Assembly: GCA_016839905.1 (NCBI GenBank)
Contig: JAEOTJ010000307.1
Coordinates: 1-29,203 of the forward strand
Source: Promethearchaeota archaeon
Lineage (GTDB): Archaea > Asgardarchaeota > Lokiarchaeia > Sigynarchaeales > SOKP01
Direction: 5' to 3'
DNA length: 29,203 bases
A model generated the notes under the pieces. That model made no database searches, had not been told where the DNA came from, and saw only the letters and a program-made list of their open reading frames with translations. Below, piece by piece: positions 1 to 7,414 of the stretch (position 1 is its first letter; each line of letters starts with the position of its first letter). A program made the translations under genes and the position numbers.

Positions 1-102
1 ATTAAATTCACATTCATAATAAAATAGTAGATCTTAGAAGTATTTCAACTTTTCGTGATTTTTGTCGCCACGCATAACGTGTGGAGTATGAATTTAAAAT
101 AA

Positions 103-264
103 ATAAAGATTAGTTTTGAAATATATGAAAAAAAAAGATATAAAAATATAATTACTAAAACTTTTGAGAAGTTAAATCTTTCAGAAAATAATATTTCAAA
201 CAGAGAAGGATTATCCGAACTAAAATCATTAAAAAAGAAAACCTTACTGGAGAAGAAGAATTAA
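103..264 (+). pseudogene. leucine-rich-repeat-like remnant
   Basis: A frame open from 103 to a TAA at 262-264 has no ATG, GTG or TTG start but encodes a stretch containing LNLSENNIS followed by GLSELKSLK. This is the L-x-L-x-x-N-x-I spacing of SDS22-type leucine-rich repeats, which are common in Asgard genomes. The unit is single and is followed directly by a stop. It is probably a decayed fragment of an LRR protein whose body lies outside the window or has been lost. Chance resemblance in lysine- and leucine-rich AT-biased sequence cannot be excluded. Confidence 0.3.
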
Positions 265-300
265 AGATTTTCTTTCTTATTGTGTTAAATTAATTAATAA

Positions 301-401
301 TAGCGGGGGTTCGATTTGAACGAACGATCTCAGGGTTTCTCTGTGGTAATTTCTTACCAGTTATGAGCCCTGCGGCATAAACCAGGCTAGCCCACCCCGC
401 T
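301..401 (-). tRNA. initiator tRNA-Met (CAT) with intron
   Basis: On the minus strand the acceptor arm is AGCGGGG paired with CCCCGCT, followed by A73 (complement at 301). The T arm is GTTCG/CGAAC with loop TTCAAAT. The anticodon stem CAGGG/CCCTG encloses CTCATAA once a 25-nt insert is removed. The anticodon CAT is the complement of 363-365. The A1-U72 acceptor pair and the three G-C pairs beside the anticodon loop are hallmarks of the archaeal initiator rather than the elongator Met tRNA. The intron at 337-361 follows position 37, the canonical archaeal site. The 3' CCA is not encoded. Confidence 0.93.
337..361 (-). other. intron in tRNA-iMet (37/38)
   Basis: These 25 nt interrupt the anticodon loop directly after position 37, where archaeal bulge-helix-bulge introns normally sit. 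The intron contains an internal inverted repeat (TGGTAA and TTACCA) that would form its hairpin. Removing it leaves a seven-base anticodon loop and a tRNA of normal length. The exact cut sites could shift by one base because of flanking A residues. Confidence 0.85.
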
Positions 402-430
402 CTTTTTTTTTCCAATGCTAATGATATTAA

Positions 431-442
431 TTTATTTAAATA
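431..442 (-). promoter_or_regulatory. TATA box for tRNA-iMet
   Basis: The minus strand reads TATTTAAATAAA about 30-41 bases upstream of the tRNA 5' end. This suits an archaeal TATA element with initiation a few bases before the mature 5' end. The surroundings are very AT-rich, so the exact box is uncertain. Confidence 0.4.
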
Positions 443-553
443 TTAATTTTTTCGCTATTTCAATATTATTTGTTTAATAGATAATTCTATATTTTATATC
501 ATTTTATAAAACTATTGTTGGAATATAACTTACAATAATTGAAATGAATTAAT

Positions 554-1309
554 ATGAGTGAAATACAGAGTTTTAAAAGATTTCCCGCTGTCCGTTGTTG
601 GATAAAGCACATATTAGAAGGAAATTACTTAAATAATGAAAAATCTCTTTATACGATATTTGGAAAAGTAAAAAGAGTTCGAATTGTAGCAACAATAATT
701 CAAAAGAGAGAAATCATCAATACCCCAAATATTAATGGTGATATGATCATAGAAGATAAGGATGAATCGAACATAAGAATTGAATTTGATTTAGATGATG
801 GGACAGGTTTTATTCGAGCCACAATATGGCAAGCAAATCCAGAGCAATATGAAGAATTTAATAAGGGTGATATTGTAGATGTTGTAGGTTTAATTAGAAA
901 ATGGAAGGATTTTATCTCTATTTCACCAGAAATCATAAAAAAGGTAAGTAATCCTAATTTTATTTTATTGAGGAATGCTAAAATAATAAAAAAGATAAAA
1001 AATGGTGAAATTCAAGAAATTCCAGAAATAATTGAAGATGAGTTTGGAGATTATGAGCTTTCAAATGAAATAGATGTTAATTCTCTTTTTGAAGATGAAA
1101 ATACAACAGAAACGGATGATGTCAAAGAAAAATTATATTCTATAATACAGCAATATTCTTCTGAAGGAAATGGAATAAGTTTAAAAGATTTAAAAGGTAT
1201 GATCGAGATTTCAGAAGAGGAATTAAAAAAATTTATTCGAGATTTAGAAATTGAATCAAGAATTTATCCTTCAGAAGAAAATAAAGGAAAAATTTACTAT
1301 ACTTATTAA
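554..1309 (+). CDS. RPA32-like OB-fold/winged-helix protein
   Basis: Predicted single-stranded-DNA-binding protein of 251 residues, resembling the small subunit of replication protein A (RPA32/RPA2) or Stn1. Residues ~36-135 form an OB fold containing the characteristic run RIEFDLDDGTGFIRATIW followed by GDIVDVVGLIRKW, i.e. the nucleic-acid-binding strands typical of RPA2. An acidic linker (~145-190) leads to a C-terminal helical segment (~190-251) that fits the winged helix RPA32 uses for protein contacts. It would act in replication and repair, probably with a larger RPA such as the gene at 22927. It lies 79 bp upstream of aIF2-beta and may begin the plus-strand block. The fold is clear; the subunit assignment is family-level inference. 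Confidence 0.8.
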   Translation: MSEIQSFKRFPAVRCWIKHILEGNYLNNEKSLYTIFGKVKRVRIVATIIQKREIINTPNINGDMIIEDKDESNIRIEFDLDDGTGFIRATIWQANPEQYEEFNKGDIVDVVGLIRKWKDFISISPEIIKKVSNPNFILLRNAKIIKKIKNGEIQEIPEIIEDEFGDYELSNEIDVNSLFEDENTTETDDVKEKLYSIIQQYSSEGNGISLKDLKGMIEISEEELKKFIRDLEIESRIYPSEENKGKIYYTY

Positions 1310-1388
1310 TAACTATAAAAAAATAGTAAAATTATTTTTCCTAATATTCCTTATATTATTCATTAAAAAAGAAAAAGTGAGTTGAAAT

Positions 1389-1802
1389 ATGGATTTATAT
1401 GATTACAATAACTTATTAGAGAAGGCATTCGAAAAAATTCCGGAAAATGTGAAACAATCCTCAAGATTTGAAATCCCTATGGTTAACCTCCGTTATGAAA
1501 GTAAAAACACATATATTACAAACTTAGATAAAATAATAAATACTCTTAATAGGGATAATAGGCATTTCACGGGATTCTTACAAAAGAAAATAGGTACAAT
1601 GGGAGACATTCGTGGACAACAATTATTTCTAAAAGGACATTATAAAGAACAAATATTAAATAAGTTTATAGAAAATTATACGAAAACATATGTTCTATGC
1701 GATATTTGCAATAAACCTGATACAGATATTCAAAGAGAAGGGAAAAAATTATATTTAAAATGCTATGCGTGTGGAGCCAGGAATGAAATTAAAGAGAAAT
1801 AA
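1389..1802 (+). CDS. eif2b: translation initiation factor aIF2 subunit beta
   Basis: Beta subunit of heterotrimeric aIF2, which delivers initiator Met-tRNA to the small ribosomal subunit. At 137 residues it has the normal archaeal length. An N-terminal helix for contacting the gamma subunit (residues ~1-20) is followed by the conserved central alpha/beta domain with RHFTGFLQKKIGT and the run ending in GHY. The C-terminal zinc ribbon is C104-x2-C107 ... C125-x2-C128. It stands at the head of the tight cluster aIF2-beta, DUF424, NMD3, RIO1; the gap to the next gene is 18 bp. A purine-rich AAAAAGTGAG lies upstream of the ATG. This gene order is seen in other archaea and supports a link between initiation and ribosome maturation. 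Confidence 0.97.
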   Translation: MDLYDYNNLLEKAFEKIPENVKQSSRFEIPMVNLRYESKNTYITNLDKIINTLNRDNRHFTGFLQKKIGTMGDIRGQQLFLKGHYKEQILNKFIENYTKTYVLCDICNKPDTDIQREGKKLYLKCYACGARNEIKEK

Positions 1803-1820
1803 AAAAAACATTTATTTTTA

Positions 1821-2120
1821 ATGATGAAAGTCTATCTCAAGATTCATTATCATAATGGTATAGAAAACATTGCTTGTTGTGATGATCAATTACTTAACCA
1901 AGTCTTTCAAGAAAATGATTTGAGAATTGAAATTTCGAATCTCTTTTTTGGCGGATCTTTAATAAACCTGGAGGATGCAATTGAGATTTTAAAACAAGCA
2001 TCTTTTTTTAATATCGTGGGGGAAAGAATTATTAAAAAAGCAATAGAATGTAAAATTCTCTCCAAGGAAGGGGTTCGTTTAATAAATGGAGTACCAATGG
2101 CTTTAAAAATGATGTTTTAA
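1821..2120 (+). CDS. DUF424 family protein
   Basis: A 99-residue protein matching the archaeal DUF424 family. Visible family features are the LLNQVFQENDLRIEI segment (residues ~24-38), the FFGGSLIN turn, a helix with EDAIEILKQA and the NIVGERIIKKAIE segment, ending with a hydrophobic GVPMALKM strand. The biochemical function is not established. Its location between aIF2-beta and NMD3, which recurs in archaeal genomes, suggests a role in translation or ribosome biogenesis. Two adjacent ATG codons (1821 and 1824) could both start it. The stop codon is 2 bp before the NMD3 start, so the pair is probably translationally coupled. Confidence 0.88.
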   Translation: MMKVYLKIHYHNGIENIACCDDQLLNQVFQENDLRIEISNLFFGGSLINLEDAIEILKQASFFNIVGERIIKKAIECKILSKEGVRLINGVPMALKMMF

Positions 2121-2122
2121 GT

Positions 2123-3037
2123 ATGCCAAATCGATTTTGTGCAATATGTGGAAACAATATTAATGAAAATGCTCCTCATTTTGGAATGTGTCTTAATTGT
2201 TATTTAAAGGAACATCCTTTGTTTGAATTACCTGAAAAATTTACATTCAATATATGTTTAGATTGTGGAAATTATTCAATACGAGAAGAATGGAACAAAC
2301 CAGAAGAGAATGAATTCTCTGTTATAATTAATGAAGTAATTTTTAAATTCTTATTAAAACCATATTTAAAAAAAGAGACTATTGATTTTAACTTATTAAT
2401 AGATGAAAATAGTTATGAATATACCTCTAAAGACTTATTACAATCATTTAATGTGATAATAACTGGAATTCTGAATGTTGATGAAAATATAAAACATCAA
2501 CAAACAATAAAAGTGAATCTTAACCAAGAATTGTGTAAAAATTGTTCAAATATTAAAAGTGGAACATATTATTTATCGATTATTCAGTTGCGTGTTAAAA
2601 ATGAAAAACAATTCGATTTCTTAAAGGGCGTTATTGAAAATATAAATGATTTGGTAGAAAGATTATTCCAAAAAGATAATAGACAATATATTTCTAAAAT
2701 GGATGATCAAAAATATGGTGTTGATCTTTATTTAAGCACTAACGAGTTAATGAATCATATTCTCTCATATTTAAGAGGCATTTATCATTTTAAATTAATG
2801 AGATCCAAAAAATTAGTAGGGAGGGATACTCAGAAAGGGAAAAACCTTTATAGATTAAAATCCCTCATAAGATTCCTGCATTTTAAGAAAAATGACGATT
2901 TAATAATAGATAATTGCATTTACAAAGTAGAATCTATAACAAAAAATAGAATTATATTAAGAGCAAAAAATGGAGCTAAATTGATAAAGGATTATTCCTT
3001 TTTTTTTAAAGAGAATATTTCTATTAAAGATAAATGA
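2123..3037 (+). CDS. nmd3: archaeal NMD3 homologue
   Basis: Homologue of NMD3, the eukaryotic adaptor that binds the large ribosomal subunit during late maturation and export. The N-terminal zinc-binding module is visible as four Cys pairs: C6-x2-C9, C23-x2-C26, C45-x2-C48 and C138-x2-C141. The rest (~150-304) matches the NMD3 core, ending in beta-rich segments around ~255-300. At 304 residues it lacks the eukaryotic C-terminal export/import tail, as expected for an archaeon without a nuclear envelope. In archaea the likely job is quality control or a late assembly step of the 50S subunit. It follows DUF424 by 2 bp and precedes RIO1 by 12 bp, in an apparent operon. Confidence 0.93.
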   Translation: MPNRFCAICGNNINENAPHFGMCLNCYLKEHPLFELPEKFTFNICLDCGNYSIREEWNKPEENEFSVIINEVIFKFLLKPYLKKETIDFNLLIDENSYEYTSKDLLQSFNVIITGILNVDENIKHQQTIKVNLNQELCKNCSNIKSGTYYLSIIQLRVKNEKQFDFLKGVIENINDLVERLFQKDNRQYISKMDDQKYGVDLYLSTNELMNHILSYLRGIYHFKLMRSKKLVGRDTQKGKNLYRLKSLIRFLHFKKNDDLIIDNCIYKVESITKNRIILRAKNGAKLIKDYSFFFKENISIKDK

Positions 3038-3049
3038 GAGGATAATTAA

Positions 3050-3901
3050 TTGAAACATAATAATAATGAAATTGAAGAAGAATTTGAAGATGATATCGAA
3101 GATGATTTAGAGAATAAAATTATTGTAAGATTAGATGATTTGGAAAAAAAAAACATTGATAATAAGAGAAAGAAAAAAATTGACCAGTCAAAAAAGAGAG
3201 CTGTAGTAGAATCGGTTTTAGATGAACGCACAATATATGAGTTAAATAAATTATTAAGAAATGGTCCATTGGACCGAATAGAGGGATTAATTTCCTCAGG
3301 AAAAGAAGCAAACGTTTATCTTGCACAGGATATAAACGATAAAGAAGTTGCCATAAAAATTTATAAAATAGATAGCAATACATCAAGGTGGATGAAAAAT
3401 TATATCAAAGGAGATCCAAGATTTAAAAAAATTCCTCATAATATTTCAAAAATTATCTTTTTATGGGCGAGTAAAGAGTTTAAAAACTTAAAGAGAGCAT
3501 ATAAGGCGGATTTAAGAGTTCCTGAGCCAATATTAATAAAAAATAACATATTATTAATGGAATATATTGGATTTGGCAAACAACCAGCGCCTAAACTAAA
3601 AGATATAAAAAAACCTAAAAATATTGAAAAATTAGCAAAAGAAATATTAGACTTTATTAAAATTTTATATCAAAAAGCAAAATTAGTCCATGGGGACTTA
3701 AGTGAATTTAATATATTATATCATAATCAAGAGCCTATCATAATTGATATCTCACAAGCAGTAGCTATTCAACATCCTAAGGCTTTAGAATATTTAGAAA
3801 GAGATATTAAGAATATTTATAATTTTTTTAAGAAATTTGAAATAAAAATGCCAGATCCATATGAGTTCTATTATGGTATAATTGATTCCATTGACATATA
3901 A
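3050..3901 (+). CDS. rio1: RIO1-type serine/threonine kinase
   Basis: Atypical protein kinase/ATPase acting in late maturation of the small ribosomal subunit. Kinase features: the nucleotide loop SSGKEANVY (82-90), AIKIYK with catalytic Lys103, the RIO1-type insertion rich in basic and aromatic residues (~111-150), HGDLSEFNIL (214-223, catalytic D216 and N221) and the metal-binding DISQ (D233). The ~50-residue N-terminus is acidic then basic. The start is TTG at 3050: no ATG occurs before the kinase core, and GAGAGG at 3036-3041 lies 8 bases upstream as a Shine-Dalgarno match. Position after NMD3 and before a two-KH protein fits the conserved RIO1/Pno1 partnership in 40S/30S assembly. Its 283 residues are typical for archaeal RIO1. 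Confidence 0.95.
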   Translation: MKHNNNEIEEEFEDDIEDDLENKIIVRLDDLEKKNIDNKRKKKIDQSKKRAVVESVLDERTIYELNKLLRNGPLDRIEGLISSGKEANVYLAQDINDKEVAIKIYKIDSNTSRWMKNYIKGDPRFKKIPHNISKIIFLWASKEFKNLKRAYKADLRVPEPILIKNNILLMEYIGFGKQPAPKLKDIKKPKNIEKLAKEILDFIKILYQKAKLVHGDLSEFNILYHNQEPIIIDISQAVAIQHPKALEYLERDIKNIYNFFKKFEIKMPDPYEFYYGIIDSIDI

Positions 3902-3979
3902 TAAAAGAAAGATTATCAAGTATACTTCATACTAATAAAATAGATTAAATTATTAAAAGTGTAAAAATAAAGGAATTAA

Positions 3980-4537
3980 ATGAAAGTAGGAAAAAAACGG
4001 ATTGCAGTCTTAATTGGCCAACAAGGAGAAACTAAAAAGGAAATAGAAAATACTTTAGGTGTAAAAATCAATTTGGATAGTAAAACAGGAGAATGTGAAG
4101 TTATACAAAATATTAATAGTCCAAATTATAATCCAATAAATGTATTTACTGCCCAAAAAATTATCAATGCTATTAATAGAGGGTTTGCTCCAGTTAAAGC
4201 GTTAAAATTGATGGAAGAAACATATGACTTAGTTGTTTTTAACCTTCTTTCAATTATAGGAAGAGCTGATAAGAGAATTAAAACAATTAAAGGGCGAATA
4301 ATTGGTAGAAATGGGGAAATCCGTAAAGCATTGGAAAGATATGCGGAATCTTTCGTTTCGGTTTATGGAAAAACGGTTTCTATTATTGCTGATTATGAAA
4401 ATTTACAAATTGCTCGAAAAGCCGTTAGTATGATAATAAATGGAATGCCACATCATGTTGTTTTAAAATTTTTGGAAAATAAATATAATGAGAAGAAAAG
4501 AAATCAATTCAAGCAATTTTATAAACCTGAATTCTGA
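3980..4537 (+). CDS. two-KH RNA-binding protein, Pno1/Dim2 type
   Basis: A 185-residue protein with two KH domains. KH1 carries LIGQQGETKK (residues ~11-20) and KH2 carries IIGRNGEIRK; both contain the G-x-x-G loop that binds single-stranded RNA. The order and the connecting segment with NRGFAP match archaeal homologues of eukaryotic Pno1 (Dim2), which binds the 3' region of pre-small-subunit rRNA. RIO1 lies 78 bp upstream, agreeing with the shared pathway. The basic C-terminal tail (YNEKKRNQFKQF) may add RNA affinity. The last 19 bases overlap the 3' end of the minus-strand gene at 4519-4905, a tail-to-tail arrangement. Confidence 0.92.
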   Translation: MKVGKKRIAVLIGQQGETKKEIENTLGVKINLDSKTGECEVIQNINSPNYNPINVFTAQKIINAINRGFAPVKALKLMEETYDLVVFNLLSIIGRADKRIKTIKGRIIGRNGEIRKALERYAESFVSVYGKTVSIIADYENLQIARKAVSMIINGMPHHVVLKFLENKYNEKKRNQFKQFYKPEF

Positions 4538-4905
4538 AATTTATTTAGAACTTTATTTTTTAACTCTTTTGATGTAAAATTTATAAAATCTTTACCATAG
4601 ATAACATTCCTTAATTCTTTTATTAAATCAATATTATTTTCAATATCTTCCTTGGTATATAATTCATTATATCCCTCATTTTTAAATTTGTTAAGTTGAA
4701 CTTCAAAACTCTTAATAGAATAAAAGTTATTGAGATAAGATTTAAATATAATAATTCTACGAGGATATAAACATTTTTCTTTCAGTTTTATTGACCAACC
4801 ATCAATAAAATAATCAATATTTATATTAAATAGATTATTCCAAGGCTTAATTTTCTCTAAGATATAACTAATTTCATTTTGGATTTCTGGAGAATATTTT
4901 TCCAT
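4519..4905 (-). CDS. hypothetical protein, 128 aa
   Basis: Not recognised. The reading frame has an ATG start, a normal Asgard-like codon and residue mix rich in Lys, Asn, Ile and Phe, and fills the gap between the two-KH protein and ftsZ, so it is probably real. The sequence is soluble, predicted mixed helix/strand, with a Trp-rich N-terminal half (PWNNLFN, DGWSIKLKEKC) and a helical Lys-rich C-terminus. There are no Cys pairs, membrane spans or nucleotide-binding motifs. It overlaps the two-KH gene by 19 bases at the 3' ends. It lies 46 bp downstream of ftsZ on the same strand and could be co-transcribed with it. Confidence 0.6.
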   Translation of the reverse strand: MEKYSPEIQNEISYILEKIKPWNNLFNINIDYFIDGWSIKLKEKCLYPRRIIIFKSYLNNFYSIKSFEVQLNKFKNEGYNELYTKEDIENNIDLIKELRNVIYGKDFINFTSKELKNKVLNKFQNSGL

Positions 4906-4951
4906 ATATTTTCATAAAATAAAACCTATATAAAATACGAAAGTATTTTGA

Positions 4952-6073
4952 TCAATCAAAGGAAATTTCATTTATGTTAAAAATATCATCAGATAAGCCC
5001 ATCTTATGTTTTGAAATTTCCGGAAGACTTTTTGACTGATTTTGTGAAAATCCATTTCCAAAAATTTGGGGTGATTTTATACCTGTTATTAAAAGCATAA
5101 CCCTTAGATACCCATTGAATTCATCAGAAACTCTGGCCCCCCATATCACCATTGTATCCACCATATCCACATCCATCTTTTCCGAGATTTTTTTAGCTAC
5201 TGAATTCGCTTCTGCTAATGTCATATCATTTCCTCCACAAATATGTATTAAAGCACCTTTTGCACCTTCAATTGATACATCTAATAAAGGAGAATTAAGG
5301 GCATCATTTATTGCTTCCTCAACTCGATTTTCATTACTACTTGATTCTCCAACACCTATAATTGCTACACCGCCAGTACTTAATATAGTTCTAACATCTG
5401 CAAAATCTAAATTAATTAAGGAAGGTATTGAAATCGTTTCAGTTATGCCTTTTACCATTGAAGCTAAAACTTCATCAGCTACACTAAATGCTTCTATTAT
5501 TGGTAAATCGGGGGCAATTTCTAACAATTGATTATTATCAATAACAATTAGAGTATCAACATATCTCTTTAATTGGTCTAATCCTTTTTTTGCTTTATCT
5601 ATTCGGCCTATTTCTGTTTCAAAAGGTAAAGTAACTACACCAACAACAATAGCACCTTCTAACTTAGCGATCTCTGCCACAATAGGAGCACTACCTGTAC
5701 CAGTTCCCCCACCTTCACCGCAGGTAATAAATATTAAATCAGATTCTCTTAAAACTTTAGTTAATTCTTCCCTAGACTCCTCTGCTGCGGCTCGACCCAC
5801 TTCAGGATTGCCTCCTGCTCCGAGACCCCTTGTCAAATCTTTTCCTATTAAAATTTTTATGTGAGATTCGACCATATCTAAATGTTGACGATCAGTGTTG
5901 ATAGCAACGCATTTTGCTCCTTGTATTCCAATTTTCATTAATCGGTCAATAGTGTTATTTCCCGCACCACCACATCCTATGATTTTAATATTAGCATAAC
6001 CTAGCATGGATGACGCTGGTTGGATTATTTCCCTTTTTCGTGCTTTATTAATAAAAGACTCCATCATTATCAT
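4952..6073 (-). CDS. ftsZ: cell division GTPase FtsZ
   Basis: Tubulin-superfamily GTPase that polymerises into the division ring. Of 373 residues, the N-terminal GTP-binding domain shows GCGGAGNN (33-40), the signature GGGTGTGS (121-128), the PFETEIGR segment and the T7 synergy loop NLDFADVRTIL (221-231, catalytic D223 and D226). The C-terminal subdomain is complete to about residue 335. The tail, with a short acidic end (GLSDDIFNINEISFD), could be the binding peptide for partners such as SepF. ATG is at 6073, followed closely by two more Met codons. No second FtsZ, SepF or other division gene is nearby, so partner genes must lie elsewhere. Confidence 0.97.
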   Translation of the reverse strand: MIMMESFINKARKREIIQPASSMLGYANIKIIGCGGAGNNTIDRLMKIGIQGAKCVAINTDRQHLDMVESHIKILIGKDLTRGLGAGGNPEVGRAAAEESREELTKVLRESDLIFITCGEGGGTGTGSAPIVAEIAKLEGAIVVGVVTLPFETEIGRIDKAKKGLDQLKRYVDTLIVIDNNQLLEIAPDLPIIEAFSVADEVLASMVKGITETISIPSLINLDFADVRTILSTGGVAIIGVGESSSNENRVEEAINDALNSPLLDVSIEGAKGALIHICGGNDMTLAEANSVAKKISEKMDVDMVDTMVIWGARVSDEFNGYLRVMLLITGIKSPQIFGNGFSQNQSKSLPEISKHKMGLSDDIFNINEISFD

Positions 6074-6186
6074 TTAATACTTTATTAAAACGTTACAAGA
6101 CAAGATCAAAAACGAGAATTAATATTAATATAATATTTGGGTATTACTTCTTTTTAATTTTAAAATCTAAGTGTTTGTATTAGTAA

Positions 6187-7407
6187 TCAATTAATAGAGA
6201 AATCATTATCCAAGGAAGGGTTAAATATTTCTTTGTATTCATTATTTTTAACGATAAAGATTTTTGGCAACTCGTATGGAAATCGATTTGAGAAAGTTAA
6301 ACAATAGGCTCCAACATTAGTTACTAAAACATGATCTCCTTCGTTAATCTCTTCTGTAAAGAAATAATCTTTTATTAAAACATCTTGATCGGTTGGCATG
6401 ATTCCAGCAAAAGAAGTTTTATATTTATGGGGGGCCTCTATTTTTGAAGCATTATAAAACCTTAAAGAACACCTAGCAAATTTAGGACATATATGATTAC
6501 CAATATTTAAAAACGCCCAACGGTTTTGATTAACGTTAATTACGTCTGAAATAAAAATTGCCGTATCACCAACAAAATATCTTCCAGGTTCAAAATAAAT
6601 ATTTTCATAATTAACTTTTAGATCTTTTAGAGTTTTCTTTATATTAAACGCGATATTTTCTAATTGTTTTTTAGGCATAATAGCAGCTTCGGGAAATCCT
6701 CCTCCTAGATTTATATTTTTAATTTTAAAACCTATGCCTCTTAAAATTTTTAGATTATTTGCTAAGATTTTTATATTTTTTCTAAATAGATCAATATTAT
6801 TCAATTGTGTGCCATAATGTGATAATATTGTTTTTATTCTCAGAAAATTACACTCATTTTTAAGATTATTGAGAATATTAATATTATTTTCGTTTAATTT
6901 CACCCCTAATCTACTGTTATATTTCTGAGAATTTATTCTCAAGCAAATATCTTGTATAATATTAAATTTTTTTGCGATAAAATTTATTTTCTGTAAATCT
7001 TTTATATTATATACGATAATCTCCTTTACATTATTTTCAATACTTTTCTCGATTAGTTCTTTAGGTAGATAAGGGCCTCCTACTAAAATTTTATTAGGAG
7101 AAAATCCGATTTTTAAAGCTCTTTTAAGTTCTGGAAGGCTTATTATTTCAGCACCTACACCTTCTAACTTAATTATTTTACAAATATCATTTAGAAAATT
7201 TGCTTTAAATGAATAAAAACATTGAAAATTTTCAAATATAGAATTAAAAATATCTGTAAATGAGTTAATATTTTGTCTAATTCTATTTTCTAAAAAAATT
7301 AGTAATGGTGTTTTATATTTAGAAAGAAAATCGTCAAGAGAAACTTGATCAATTAAAATTTTACCCTCTTTTTTCTTTAAATAACTATTTCCAGCGATTT
7401 TTTTCAT
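6187..7407 (-). CDS. fold-type III PLP decarboxylase, DAP decarboxylase-like
   Basis: A 406-residue enzyme of the Orn/DAP/Arg decarboxylase family 2 (alanine-racemase-like barrel). The PLP lysine is K68 in YSFKAN; H197 in SHYGTQ stacks on the cofactor; GGGFP (235-239) and EPGRYFVGD (273-281) bind its phosphate and ring nitrogen. The C-terminal beta domain has NVGAYCLTFSNRF near 364-376. The usual substrate-specificity motif (GPxCESxD in lysine-forming enzymes, GPxCDxxD in ornithine enzymes) is replaced by AGIMPTDQD (334-342), so the substrate cannot be assigned and the catalytic Cys is absent at that place. It follows a GT4 glycosyltransferase by only 7 bp, suggesting a role in modifying a surface or secondary metabolite rather than lysine synthesis. 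lysA remains an alternative. Confidence 0.85.
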   Translation of the reverse strand: MKKIAGNSYLKKKEGKILIDQVSLDDFLSKYKTPLLIFLENRIRQNINSFTDIFNSIFENFQCFYSFKANFLNDICKIIKLEGVGAEIISLPELKRALKIGFSPNKILVGGPYLPKELIEKSIENNVKEIIVYNIKDLQKINFIAKKFNIIQDICLRINSQKYNSRLGVKLNENNINILNNLKNECNFLRIKTILSHYGTQLNNIDLFRKNIKILANNLKILRGIGFKIKNINLGGGFPEAAIMPKKQLENIAFNIKKTLKDLKVNYENIYFEPGRYFVGDTAIFISDVINVNQNRWAFLNIGNHICPKFARCSLRFYNASKIEAPHKYKTSFAGIMPTDQDVLIKDYFFTEEINEGDHVLVTNVGAYCLTFSNRFPYELPKIFIVKNNEYKEIFNPSLDNDFSIN

Positions 7408-7414
7408 GTTTTTA

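Noticed and set aside
5115..5531. 138-codon plus-strand frame
   Set aside because: It is wholly antisense to ftsZ, has Ser/Thr/Ile-rich shadow composition and no domain.
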